Assembly (NCBI RefSeq): GCF_003260195.1
Contig: NZ_QEIH01000003.1
Span: forward strand, 496,001 to 560,000
Direction: 5' to 3'
From: Lutibacter citreus
Lineage (GTDB): Bacteria; Bacteroidota; Bacteroidia; Flavobacteriales; Flavobacteriaceae
DNA: 64,000 nucleotides
The notes beneath the pieces are model-generated. The model was not told the DNA's origin and ran no database searches. It saw only the letters and a program-made list of their open reading frames with translations. Positions within the stretch are counted from its first letter, which is position 1. Every line of letters begins with the position of its first letter. Shown here in pieces: positions 36,392 to 45,017 of this stretch. Both the position numbers and the translations under genes were made by a program.

Positions 36392-37633
36392 ATGGCAATT
36401 GTTAAACCCTTTAAAGCAATAAGACCTACAAGAGATAAGGCTGCTTTAGCAACCTCAAGATCGTATGATAAATATTCAGCAAAAGAACTTAAATCTGTTC
36501 TAACATATAATCCTTTTTCTTTTTTACATATCATAAAACCTAGTTATTCTCAAAGCTTAGAGAATACAGGTAAAAAATTATTTGAATCAGTTAGGAATAA
36601 ATATCTTGAATTTAAAAACAGTAATATTTATCTTAAAGATAAAAAACCTTGTTATTATTTACATGAAAAATCTTTTAATGATGATGTTTTTTGGGGAATT
36701 ATAGCGGCTACTCATGTTTCAGACTATCAAAATAATATTATTAAAAAACATGAGGATACTATAAAACAACGAGAAGAGCTATTTGGTGAATATTTAGACA
36801 TTACGGGCTTTAATGCAGAACCAGTACTTCTCACCTATCCGGATAATAATTACCTTTCAAGAATTTATAGAAAATATTCAGAAAAAAGAGCTGAATATGA
36901 ATTTAATACCCATACAAAAAGATTGCACAAATTATGGATTATTGATGATGAATTTGATTTAAAAAATATTGAAAATGAATTTTCTAAAATGAATGCTTTA
37001 TACATTGCAGACGGGCATCACAGAACAGCCTCTTCAAATTATTTGGCAGAAAATAGAAAGGCAAACAATCCTAATCATACGGGAGAAGAATCTTATAACT
37101 ATTTTATGAGTTATTTAATTTCTGATGAAAATCTTAAAATTTCATCTTTTGACAGATTAATAACAGATTTAAATGGTTATACAAAAGAAGAGTTTCTTAA
37201 AAAACTAAGTGTTTTATTCATTGTAGAAAATAGAAGTCCCAAAAAGTATCAACCTAGCAAAAAACATCATTTTTCTATGTTTTTAGATGGTGATTATTAC
37301 TCTCTTTACCTTAAAAAAACTGACTACCCTATTAACAATGCTTTGTCTGATTTAGATACGCACATTATTCATAAAACAATTTTAAAACCTATTCTTGGTA
37401 TTGAAGATTTAAAAACAGATTCAAGAATAAAATGTTTACCAGCATTACAAAGTCAAATACAATTAAAAAAGGAAGTTAAATCAGGTAAATTTAAAGTTGG
37501 TTTTGGACTATATCCAACATCTGTAGAGCAATTAAAAGCCGTTGTTAACCAAAATTTAAAAATGCCACCAAAAAGTACGTACATAGAGCCTAAATTAAGA
37601 AGTGGTTTAACTATCTTTGAACTGGATGATTAA
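36392..37633 (+). CDS. DUF1015 family protein, ParB/serine-kinase-like
   Basis: 413 aa, full length for DUF1015. It begins AIVKPFKAIRPTRDKAALAT, as expected, and carries the conserved LYIADGHHRTASSNYLA motif, related to the DGHHR-type motif of ParB/SerK-fold proteins. It follows serC and serA in many Bacteroidota. SerK and SbnI, ParB-fold enzymes, phosphorylate free L-serine, so a role around serine or phosphoserine is plausible. It has its own promoter after the serA terminator. The biochemical function is inferred, not shown. Confidence 0.85.
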   Translation: MAIVKPFKAIRPTRDKAALATSRSYDKYSAKELKSVLTYNPFSFLHIIKPSYSQSLENTGKKLFESVRNKYLEFKNSNIYLKDKKPCYYLHEKSFNDDVFWGIIAATHVSDYQNNIIKKHEDTIKQREELFGEYLDITGFNAEPVLLTYPDNNYLSRIYRKYSEKRAEYEFNTHTKRLHKLWIIDDEFDLKNIENEFSKMNALYIADGHHRTASSNYLAENRKANNPNHTGEESYNYFMSYLISDENLKISSFDRLITDLNGYTKEEFLKKLSVLFIVENRSPKKYQPSKKHHFSMFLDGDYYSLYLKKTDYPINNALSDLDTHIIHKTILKPILGIEDLKTDSRIKCLPALQSQIQLKKEVKSGKFKVGFGLYPTSVEQLKAVVNQNLKMPPKSTYIEPKLRSGLTIFELDD

Positions 37634-37674
37634 TTAAATTTCAATTATCTTTGATATCTATTTTTTTATAAATT

Positions 37675-38343
37675 ATGAGCATCGTAGAAAACTTAAAAAA
37701 AATTCAAAAATCCATACCTAAAAGCGTTACCTTAGTTGCAGTTTCTAAAACAAAACCTGTTGAAGATATTTTAGAAGCATACCAAGCTGGCCAAAGAGTT
37801 TTTGGAGAAAACAAAATTCAAGAAATGTCTCAAAAATTTCAAGAATTACCAAAAGATATAGAATGGCATATGATTGGCCACCTACAAAGTAATAAGGTGA
37901 AATATATGGCAGAATTTGTACATTTAATTCATGGGGTGGATAGCTTTAAAACGTTGAAAGAAATTAATAAACAAGCTTTAAAACATAATAGGGTTATAGA
38001 TTGTTTATTACAATTAAAAATAGCAAAAGAAGATACAAAATTTGGATTATCCATTAAAGATATTGAAGCCTTATTAATAAGTGATGAGTTAAAAAAATTA
38101 TCAAATATTAATATTAAAGGTTTTATGGGTATGGCTAGTTTTGTTGATGATGAAAAAATAATAAGGTCAGAATTTAATACGCTTAAAGAATATTTTAATA
38201 AATTAGAAAAACGCACTACAGCAAATTTTAATCCTTCAATTATATCAATGGGTATGAGTGGAGATTATAAAATTGCCATTGAAGAAGGAAGTACTATGGT
38301 TAGAGTTGGAAGTGCCATTTTTGGATCAAGAAATTATAATTAA
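37675..38343 (+). CDS. yggS: YggS/PLPBP-type pyridoxal phosphate homeostasis protein
   Basis: 222 aa single-domain PLP protein of the PLPBP/YggS family. PLP-binding Lys in LVAVSKTKP, FGENKIQEMSQK, WHMIGHLQSNKVK, and the phosphate-binding SMGMSGDYKIAIEEGSTMVRVGSAIFG. It binds PLP without known enzymatic activity and buffers vitamin B6 and amino-acid metabolism. TATCTTTG at 37646-37653 is a probable -7 element. The following exonuclease gene starts one base after its stop codon. Confidence 0.96.
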   Translation: MSIVENLKKIQKSIPKSVTLVAVSKTKPVEDILEAYQAGQRVFGENKIQEMSQKFQELPKDIEWHMIGHLQSNKVKYMAEFVHLIHGVDSFKTLKEINKQALKHNRVIDCLLQLKIAKEDTKFGLSIKDIEALLISDELKKLSNINIKGFMGMASFVDDEKIIRSEFNTLKEYFNKLEKRTTANFNPSIISMGMSGDYKIAIEEGSTMVRVGSAIFGSRNYN

Positions 38344-38344
38344 T

Positions 38345-39424
38345 GTGTACGCAATATTAGATATAGAAACTACTGGAGGAAAATTTAACGAAGAAGGAAT
38401 TACTGAAATTGCAATCTATAGATTTGATGGAAATCAAATAGTAGATCAATTTATAAGTTTAGTAAATCCTGAAAAAGAGATACAACCATTTGTTGTTAAA
38501 TTAACAGGCATAAATGACGGAATGCTTAAAAATGCACCCAAATTTCATGAGGTTGCTAAACGAATTATAGAAATAACTACAGATTGTGTTTTAGTTGCTC
38601 ATAATGCTAATTTTGACAATAGGATATTGACTACAGAATTTAGAAGGTTAGGTTATCTTTTTGAAAGAGATACATTATGTACCGTTGAATTAAGTCAAAA
38701 ATTAATTCCTGAACAACCAACATATAAGTTAGGTAAACTATGCCAAGCTCTTGGTATTCCTCTTTCAGGAAGACATAGAGCTGATGGTGACGCAATAGCA
38801 ACCGTTCAGTTATTTAAACTATTATTAAATAAAGATTTTGAAAAGGAAATTATAAAAAAAGCTATAAAAATTGATAATTCTAGAAAACTAGCTCCAAAAT
38901 TATTGAATATTTTAGATGAATTACCTTCTAAAACAGGAATATTTTATATTCATAATTCAAGTAGAGATATACTTTATATTGGAAAAGGGAGAAATATAAA
39001 AAAAACAGTAAATCAATTATTTTTAAGAACTTCAAAAAAAGCAAAATACCTCCAAGAATCTGTAGTTTCAATTTCACATGAAGAAACAGGTAATGAATTA
39101 ATTGCTCAATTAAAATTTGTTCAAGAAATAAAAATTAATAGGCCCAAGTACAATTTTAACCTTAAAAATCATTTAGCTGAAATTACTTTTAGTAATGATA
39201 ATTTATTGGTAATTGATAAAGGAAGATCTATTGGTGAAAAATCCGTTTTATTGATAGAAAATAATGAGTTTAAAGGTTTTTGTTATACAAATTTAAGTTA
39301 TCAACTAAGTAATTTAGATATATTGAGAAGTTTAATATCTCCTATGGACGATTCTATTTACAACCGAAATATTATAAAAAAATACCTTGATAAAAACAAT
39401 GTTGAAAAACTTATTCAGTTTTAA
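38345..39424 (+). CDS. DEDDh exonuclease fused to GIY-YIG domain
   Basis: 359 aa if started at the GTG at 38345, one base after the YggS stop; a longer frame from 38258 would lie inside yggS and is rejected. Residues 1-165 are a DnaQ-like exonuclease (YAILDIETTGG, AHNANFDNRIL, HRADGDAIATVQLF with the DEDDh His-Asp pair). Residues about 200-275 are a GIY-YIG domain (TGIFYIHNSS, ILYIGKG) as in UvrC/Cho-type nucleases. The fusion is widespread in Bacteroidota and probably acts in DNA repair. GTG initiation is notable. Confidence 0.88.
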   Translation: MYAILDIETTGGKFNEEGITEIAIYRFDGNQIVDQFISLVNPEKEIQPFVVKLTGINDGMLKNAPKFHEVAKRIIEITTDCVLVAHNANFDNRILTTEFRRLGYLFERDTLCTVELSQKLIPEQPTYKLGKLCQALGIPLSGRHRADGDAIATVQLFKLLLNKDFEKEIIKKAIKIDNSRKLAPKLLNILDELPSKTGIFYIHNSSRDILYIGKGRNIKKTVNQLFLRTSKKAKYLQESVVSISHEETGNELIAQLKFVQEIKINRPKYNFNLKNHLAEITFSNDNLLVIDKGRSIGEKSVLLIENNEFKGFCYTNLSYQLSNLDILRSLISPMDDSIYNRNIIKKYLDKNNVEKLIQF

Positions 39425-39466
39425 TTTTAATACTTTAAATTAGTAATAAATTTATCAAAAAGAACA

Positions 39467-40297
39467 TTGAGTAAAAAAATACAAACAAATAACTGGAAAG
39501 ATAAACTTCATGAAATAATTTATGAAGCGGATACTGATAAAGGAAAATGGTTTGATATTATTTTAATTATTACAATTCTTATTAGTATTATTTTAGTAAT
39601 GCTTGAAAGTGTTGAAACTTTTGATGCAAAGTATCATAACTATTTAAATATAGCTGAGTGGATTATTACAATACTTTTTACTTTTGAATATATTGCACGT
39701 GTAATTACTATTAAAAAACCAACAACTTACATTTTTAGCTTTTATGGAATTATTGATTTTTTAGCTACAATTCCAAAATATTTATCGCTTATTTTTGTTG
39801 GTACACACGCATTAGTTGCATTAAGAGCTTTACGATTACTAAGAGTTTTTCGAATTTTAAAATTAGCACGTTATTTAGGCGCTTCAAAAACCTTAATGAC
39901 GGCTTTAAAAGCTAGTAGAATAAAAATTGCTGTTTTTTTATTTAGTGTAATAGTACTTACTATAATTTTAGGTACAATAATGTATATAGTTGAAGGTCCT
40001 GTTCATGGATTTACAAGCATACCTAGAAGTATGTATTGGGCCATTGTAACACTAACAACTGTTGGTTATGGAGACATAGCACCTGAAACACCATTTGGAC
40101 AATTTATTGCCAGTATTGTAATGATTTTAGGATATGGAATTATTGCTATACCAACAGGTATTGTTACTTCTGAAATAACAAAAACCGATAATAAAGTACA
40201 AACAAATACCCAACACTGCACAAATTGCGGATCGGATAAACATTTAGATAATGCCGTACACTGCTGTAAATGTGGACAAAAATTACATCATGACTAA
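39467..40297 (+). CDS. voltage-gated-type potassium channel with C-terminal zinc ribbon
   Basis: 276 aa starting at a TTG; the next in-frame ATG would remove the first membrane helix. Six membrane helices: four of a voltage-sensor-like domain, with S4 arginines in ALRALRLLRVFRILKLARY (about 123-141), then two pore helices flanking the filter TTVGYGD (about 200-206). The tail (about 245-276) holds CTNCGSDKHLDNAVHCCKCG, a four-cysteine zinc ribbon, unusual for a bacterial Kv-like channel. Its last codons overlap the miaA start. Selective K+ conduction is inferred from the filter. Confidence 0.9.
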   Translation: MSKKIQTNNWKDKLHEIIYEADTDKGKWFDIILIITILISIILVMLESVETFDAKYHNYLNIAEWIITILFTFEYIARVITIKKPTTYIFSFYGIIDFLATIPKYLSLIFVGTHALVALRALRLLRVFRILKLARYLGASKTLMTALKASRIKIAVFLFSVIVLTIILGTIMYIVEGPVHGFTSIPRSMYWAIVTLTTVGYGDIAPETPFGQFIASIVMILGYGIIAIPTGIVTSEITKTDNKVQTNTQHCTNCGSDKHLDNAVHCCKCGQKLHHD

Positions 40298-41201
40298 TTA
40301 TTTAATTACTGTTATTGGAGCAACAGCAATTGGTAAAACAGCATTAAGTATTAAACTAGCCAATTACTTTAAATCTGAAATTATTTCCTGCGATTCTCGT
40401 CAGTTTTACAAGGAAATGACCATTGGAACCGCAGTTCCAAATAAAAAAGAATTAGAAGCTTCAAAACATCATTTTATTCAAAACAGATCCATTTTTGAAG
40501 AATATAGTGTTGGTCAATTTGAAAAAGATGCTTTATCAAAATTAGACGCACTTTTTTTAAAAAACAATGTTGTAATAATGGTTGGTGGAAGCGGTTTATA
40601 CACCAATGCTGTAATTAATGGTTTAGATTATTTTCCAGAAGTTTCTCCTGAAATTAGAACAGAATTAAACCAACAAATTGAAAATGATGATATTTTATTA
40701 CTTCAAAATAAATTAAAAGAATTAGATCTAGAATCTTATAATACCATTGAAATTGAAAATCCGCATCGGTTAATAAGAGCTTTAGAAATTTGTATTGGAA
40801 CTGGTAAAACTTATTCTGAATTTAAAAATAAACCTAAAGAAAAACGAAGCTTCACTCCTATTAAAGTTGGTTTAACAGCTGATAGGGAAATTATGTACAG
40901 TAGAATTAACCAACGTGTTGATATTATGATAAATGAAGGTTTATTAGAAGAAGCAAAACTATTGCACAATCATAAAAACTTAAATGCGCTTCAAACTGTT
41001 GGATACAGAGAATTATTTGAATATTTTGATGGAAATTGGACGTTAGATTTTGCCATTTCAGAAATTAAAAAAAATACACGTCGTTTTGCTAAACGTCAGG
41101 TAACTTGGAATAAAAAAGATGAAGATATTTTATGGTTCGATTTTGAAGAAGATTCTTCTAAAATAATTAAAACAATAGAAAATTTAATAGATTCTAAATA
41201 A
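40290..41201 (+). CDS. miaA: tRNA dimethylallyltransferase
   Basis: 303 aa from the ATG at 40290, which overlaps the channel stop codon (ATGACTAA); a longer frame would be out of character with the family. P-loop GATAIGKTALS, the SCDSRQFYKEMTIGTAVP segment and GGSGLYTNAVINGL are the MiaA signatures, with VGYRELFEYFDGNW and the C-terminal TRRFAKRQVTWNKK. Transfers an isoprenyl group to A37 of tRNAs reading UNN codons. Upstream overlap indicates translational coupling. Confidence 0.96.
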   Translation: MTNYLITVIGATAIGKTALSIKLANYFKSEIISCDSRQFYKEMTIGTAVPNKKELEASKHHFIQNRSIFEEYSVGQFEKDALSKLDALFLKNNVVIMVGGSGLYTNAVINGLDYFPEVSPEIRTELNQQIENDDILLLQNKLKELDLESYNTIEIENPHRLIRALEICIGTGKTYSEFKNKPKEKRSFTPIKVGLTADREIMYSRINQRVDIMINEGLLEEAKLLHNHKNLNALQTVGYRELFEYFDGNWTLDFAISEIKKNTRRFAKRQVTWNKKDEDILWFDFEEDSSKIIKTIENLIDSK

Positions 41202-41244
41202 ATACTAATTATTTCAATTCCTTTTAATTTTTCAATATAACCTT

Positions 41245-41772
41245 ATGAAAAAAGTAATTATTGCTTCTAAAAACCCGGTTAAAATAAATGCTGTTAAAAA
41301 AGGCTTTAAAAAAATGTTTCCAAACGAAACATTTGAATTTACTGGTGTTTCAGTTTCATCTGAAGTTTCCGATCAACCGCTAAGTAACAATGAAACTTTT
41401 AAAGGAGCAAGCAATAGAGCACAAAATGCCAAACAACAATATATTGATGCAACATATTGGGTTGGAATAGAAGGAGGAATACAACCAAATAATGAAGAAA
41501 TGGAAGCATTTGCTTGGATTGTAATTAAATCTAACTTAAAAACAGGCAAATCAAGAACTGGAACATTTTTTCTTCCTACTGAAATTGTAAAGCTGATAAA
41601 TAAAGGGTTAGAACTAGGTGAAGCTGATGATATTGTATTTAACAAAAGTAATTCTAAACAAGAAAATGGTGCTGTTGGCTTACTTACCAATAATATAATT
41701 GATAGAACTTCTTATTATTTGGAAGCTGTTATTTTAGCATTAATTCCTTTTAAAAATGAACAATTTTACTAA
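41245..41772 (+). CDS. yjjX: inosine/xanthosine triphosphatase (YjjX family)
   Basis: 175 aa DUF84/YjjX-type NTPase. ASKNPVKINAVKKGF, the metal and substrate segment SSEVSDQPLSNNETFKGASNRA and VGIEGGI are typical, followed by a glycine-rich DIVFNKSNSKQENGAVGLLT stretch. Hydrolyses non-canonical purine nucleotides (ITP, XTP) to keep them out of nucleic acids. It sits in the plus-strand block after miaA with 43 bp spacing. Confidence 0.93.
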   Translation: MKKVIIASKNPVKINAVKKGFKKMFPNETFEFTGVSVSSEVSDQPLSNNETFKGASNRAQNAKQQYIDATYWVGIEGGIQPNNEEMEAFAWIVIKSNLKTGKSRTGTFFLPTEIVKLINKGLELGEADDIVFNKSNSKQENGAVGLLTNNIIDRTSYYLEAVILALIPFKNEQFY

Positions 41773-41807
41773 TTATAATTATTAAAAAAGCATTAATTCT
41801 TCAAAAA

Positions 41808-42572
41808 ATGACCCAAGTAGAACTTAAAGAATTTCTAAATGAAAAAGTCTTAGAATACAATAATCCAAAATTTATTGAAAGTGACCCAGTTCAAATACCT
41901 CATAAATTTTCATTAAAAGAAGATATAGAAATTTCAGCATTTTTAACAGCCACAATTGCCTGGGGAAATAGAAAAATGATTATAAAAAATGCAGAAAAAA
42001 TGATTGAGCTAATGGGAAATTCTCCTTATGATTTTGTGATGAATCATAAAGAACATCATTTTGATAGTTTTAATGGTTTTGTACATAGAACTTTTAATGC
42101 ACAAGATTTTCAATATTTTATTACAGCATTACAACATATTTATAAAAATCACAAAGGTTTAGAAAATGTGTTTTCTACACATTCAACTACAACTTCAACA
42201 CAACCCGCTATACATCAATTAAAAAAAGTGTTTTTTGAAATTCCTCATTTAGAGAGAACAAAAAAGCATATCTCAGATCCTTTAAAAGGTTCGGCTGCAA
42301 AACGTATAAATATGTTTTTACGTTGGATGGTTAGAAAGGATAATGCTGGAGTAGATTTTGGGATTTGGAACAACCTCTCTCCTACCCAACTATCTTGTCC
42401 ATTAGATGTGCATTCTGGAAATGTTGCTAGAAAACTTGGTTTATTAACTAGAAAACAAAATGATGCTAAAGCACTAGCTGAGCTTGATAAAAATCTTAGA
42501 ATTCTAGATAAATCTGACCCGGTAAAATATGATTTTGCTCTTTTTGGCTTAGGAGTATTTGAGAGTTTTTAA
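41808..42572 (+). CDS. TIGR02757 family protein
   Basis: 254 aa matching the TIGR02757 family, found in Bacteroidota and some other bacteria. Conserved pieces include AFLTATIAWGNRKMII near residue 50, LKGSAAKRINMFLRWMVRKD and the HSGNVARKLGLL region; the helical fold resembles HhH-GPD DNA glycosylases, although the catalytic Lys and Asp are not obvious. It is the last gene of the plus-strand block. Function has not been established. Confidence 0.88.
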   Translation: MTQVELKEFLNEKVLEYNNPKFIESDPVQIPHKFSLKEDIEISAFLTATIAWGNRKMIIKNAEKMIELMGNSPYDFVMNHKEHHFDSFNGFVHRTFNAQDFQYFITALQHIYKNHKGLENVFSTHSTTTSTQPAIHQLKKVFFEIPHLERTKKHISDPLKGSAAKRINMFLRWMVRKDNAGVDFGIWNNLSPTQLSCPLDVHSGNVARKLGLLTRKQNDAKALAELDKNLRILDKSDPVKYDFALFGLGVFESF

Positions 42573-42665
42573 ATTAGAATTAATCTTTATTACATCCAGA
42601 GGTTAAATACTTATTAAACTTTATTTTTCAGATGTTTATAAAGTTTTAGGATTTTAAGTTCAGGA

Positions 42666-43655
42666 TTATATTTTATTTATAAGCTCCCTCACTTCTCGTT
42701 TCGAATTACCAAAACTGACAATACCAACGTTAAGTGGTGTATTTTTAAACTTCTTTATTGCCTTTGAAAGTGATTTAAGAATCCAATCTTGTTCATTACC
42801 AAAAGCACCACCACCAACAAGAGTCAAGTAAACTTTATTACAACCTGTTTTATCCAAATTTATTAATGCTACATTCAGTGTTGCTTCATATGTAGCTTCC
42901 AATATTATTCGTGCAAATCCTTCCCAGTAAAATGATTCAATATTTGAATAAGCAATAGGCAAAGCAGAGCAATAGGCTTGAGATACCATATGTTTTGAAC
43001 CACTCAAGGTTACTTCAGTATTCCATTGTATTCCAATTTTCAGATTGCCTTTTAGCTCTTCCCTTTCATTATAGTTTAGTTTACTTAGCTGTGAGTTAAT
43101 GTTTAATAGTCCATCGTGATTTAGTAAAGCATAACCATTGCTCATTTCCCATAAGTCTAATTTATCGTTTTTTAATTTTTTACCTATCAGTTCTAAACAA
43201 TCTATTTGGTTATTGATTGATTGTCCTTGAAGTTTATTTAACGGCACAAAGTAATTTCTATAAATCGTACCAGCTCCACAAGCAATGGCACACGCTGGAC
43301 CGTGAGTAGAATCACTTTCATAGATGTCAATTCCTCTTTCTGGGGTTATTTGAGGACCGATCATTTCGAGTAAATTGAATTGTGAAGCCGCTTGAAAAAG
43401 AGCATTTTTATTTGATTTGTCCAAATGCAGTTCTTGTACGTTTCCAATTACTTCTTGAACTTTTATTTTATCATTAAATATTTTATTAGAAGATGCTTGT
43501 TTTTTTAATTTAGTTAATGTTGGTATTTCCAATGCCCCATATTGATAGGATTTTCCATTAACTTTTGAAACAAGACTTGTTCCTTCAATTGAAATATTCT
43601 CTCTTACGTTTTCTGGAGAGATTTCATCAAATCCAACTAAATTTTTAAACCACAT
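42666..43655 (-). CDS. macrodomain-like protein of unknown function
   Basis: 329 aa, soluble. The conserved core reads NALFQAASQFNLLEM (about 85-99), ITPERGIDIYESDSTHGPACAIACGAGTIYRNYF (about 103-136) and a C-terminal LTLVGGGAFGNEQDWI, the last resembling the Gly-rich phosphate-binding loop and following helix of macrodomain/PARG-like proteins. Similar proteins exist in unrelated bacteria and eukaryotes, suggesting transfer. ADP-ribose-derivative binding or hydrolysis is the best guess. It is isolated between the TIGR02757 gene and aroQ, with a palindrome 42 bp upstream. Assignment is from motif resemblance only. Confidence 0.6.
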   Translation of the reverse strand: MWFKNLVGFDEISPENVRENISIEGTSLVSKVNGKSYQYGALEIPTLTKLKKQASSNKIFNDKIKVQEVIGNVQELHLDKSNKNALFQAASQFNLLEMIGPQITPERGIDIYESDSTHGPACAIACGAGTIYRNYFVPLNKLQGQSINNQIDCLELIGKKLKNDKLDLWEMSNGYALLNHDGLLNINSQLSKLNYNEREELKGNLKIGIQWNTEVTLSGSKHMVSQAYCSALPIAYSNIESFYWEGFARIILEATYEATLNVALINLDKTGCNKVYLTLVGGGAFGNEQDWILKSLSKAIKKFKNTPLNVGIVSFGNSKREVRELINKI

Positions 43656-43696
43656 TTTTTATTATTGTTAACTATCTCTTTATTGAAAATTTTATT

Positions 43697-43710
43697 AAGA
43701 TAATTATCTT
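43697..43710 (-). promoter_or_regulatory. palindrome upstream of the macrodomain-like gene
   Basis: AAGATAATTATCTT is a perfect 14-bp palindrome, 42-55 bp upstream of the start codon. In AT-rich DNA such repeats can arise by chance, but its position is that of an operator. The remainder of the 206-bp gap shows nothing. Confidence 0.35.
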
Positions 43711-43861
43711 TCTCACATGATAATATTTTTAAAGACCTAAGGATGAATGTACTAATAATAAAAATTATTTTTAAAGGGAAACATATTACTTTAAATAAAG
43801 TAAGAATTTAATTCTAAATACATTTAAAGAATTCTTAAAAAATCACATTCACTAAAATTAT

Positions 43862-44275
43862 TTAGAGAAAACTTTCTATCGCTAAATCATAACTTTTTAA
43901 ACCAAAACCAGCTATAACTCCTTTAACACTTGGAGAAATAAAAGACTTATGTCTAAATTTTTCTCTAGCATGAACATTAGATATATGAACCTCAATAACT
44001 GGTGTTTGGATTCCTTTTATAGCATCTGCAATAGCAACAGAAGTATGCGTGTAAGCAGCTGCATTTAATACAATTCCATCATATTCAAAACCAAATTCAT
44101 GTAATTTATTTATTATCTCTCCTTCAATATTACTCTGATAATAAGATAATTCAATTGAAGCATATTTTTCTTTTAAAGTCTTATAATATTCTTCAAAAGT
44201 TAAACTTCCATAAATTTCTGGTTCTCTTTTTCCTAATAGATTAAGGTTAGGCCCATTTAATATTAAAATCTTCAT
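43862..44275 (-). CDS. aroQ: 3-dehydroquinate dehydratase, type II
   Basis: 137 aa type II dehydroquinase. Conserved GPNLNLLGKREPEIYG at the N-terminus with the catalytic Tyr region, NIEGEIINKLHEFG, NAAAYTHTSVAIADA and the substrate-binding EVHISNVHAREKFRH. Converts 3-dehydroquinate to 3-dehydroshikimate in the shikimate pathway as a dodecamer. Monocistronic, with a beta-barrel protein gene 85 bp upstream. Confidence 0.97.
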   Translation of the reverse strand: MKILILNGPNLNLLGKREPEIYGSLTFEEYYKTLKEKYASIELSYYQSNIEGEIINKLHEFGFEYDGIVLNAAAYTHTSVAIADAIKGIQTPVIEVHISNVHAREKFRHKSFISPSVKGVIAGFGLKSYDLAIESFL

Positions 44276-44360
44276 GTTATTAAGTAAAGTTATTTTTTGA
44301 AGTTAATTGTTTATGAAATCAAATTTAAAAATTAATATTGAATTGTTCTTTCTAAACTGA

Positions 44361-44921
44361 TTAATTATCAAATTTATAGGAAAGGCCTACTTGAACAAAG
44401 TTTAATTTTTTATTTTGATGATATCCTGTATCTATATAATTTGAAAATGCTAAATTATAACGAGCATCAATAGATATTTCATCTGTAATCAAAATTCCAA
44501 CACCAACACTTCCTGATAATATAAATTTCTTAAAATTTCCTTTGTTAATAATCTCATTTTCTACAGATAATAAAAATTGAGATTCTGGCCCCCCATAAAT
44601 TTCAAATCTATTTCCTAATTTATACTTTAATAAAATTGGAATGTGAAGTAATGCTATATTTTCATCAATTTTATTTTTATTTCCTGAATAATATATTTCT
44701 GGCTGAATTGAAAAATTAACACTTCTTCTGAACTCCATAAAAGCACCTAAATAAAATCCTTGCTTATTTACGTGAGTTACAGCACCATCGCTTAGTTTAT
44801 CTTTAATATCTACAAAATGAACCCCTGCTTTAAAACCAAATACATTTAAACTTTGAGCTTTAGCAGGTTTAAAACTTAATAAAGTAACTAGTATTACAAA
44901 TATGGAAATTTGCTTTTTCAT
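44361..44921 (-). CDS. outer-membrane beta-barrel protein (porin family)
   Basis: 186 aa with a signal peptide (MKKQISIFVILVTLLSFKPAKAQ). The mature part has alternating amphipathic strands typical of the eight-stranded OMP_b-brl/PorT-type family: LNVFGFKAGVHFVDI, GFYLGAFMEFRR, FSIQPEIYYSG, IPILLKYKLGNRFEIYGGPE and the terminal LNFVQVGLSYKFDN, ending near an aromatic residue as BAM substrates do. Possible small-molecule or structural role; nothing in the neighbourhood is informative. Confidence 0.88.
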   Translation of the reverse strand: MKKQISIFVILVTLLSFKPAKAQSLNVFGFKAGVHFVDIKDKLSDGAVTHVNKQGFYLGAFMEFRRSVNFSIQPEIYYSGNKNKIDENIALLHIPILLKYKLGNRFEIYGGPESQFLLSVENEIINKGNFKKFILSGSVGVGILITDEISIDARYNLAFSNYIDTGYHQNKKLNFVQVGLSYKFDN

Positions 44922-45017
44922 ATGATATTCATTTTATTATACTAAGATATTTAAAAAATATTAAAGTCAAATTTAATAAGGCACAAAATCAGCTTTATTA
45001 TTTATTATATTTACTCT

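Noticed and set aside
43656-43861. Gap between the macrodomain-like gene and aroQ examined for a mobile-element edge
   Set aside because: No terminal repeats, target duplications or tRNA fragments seen.
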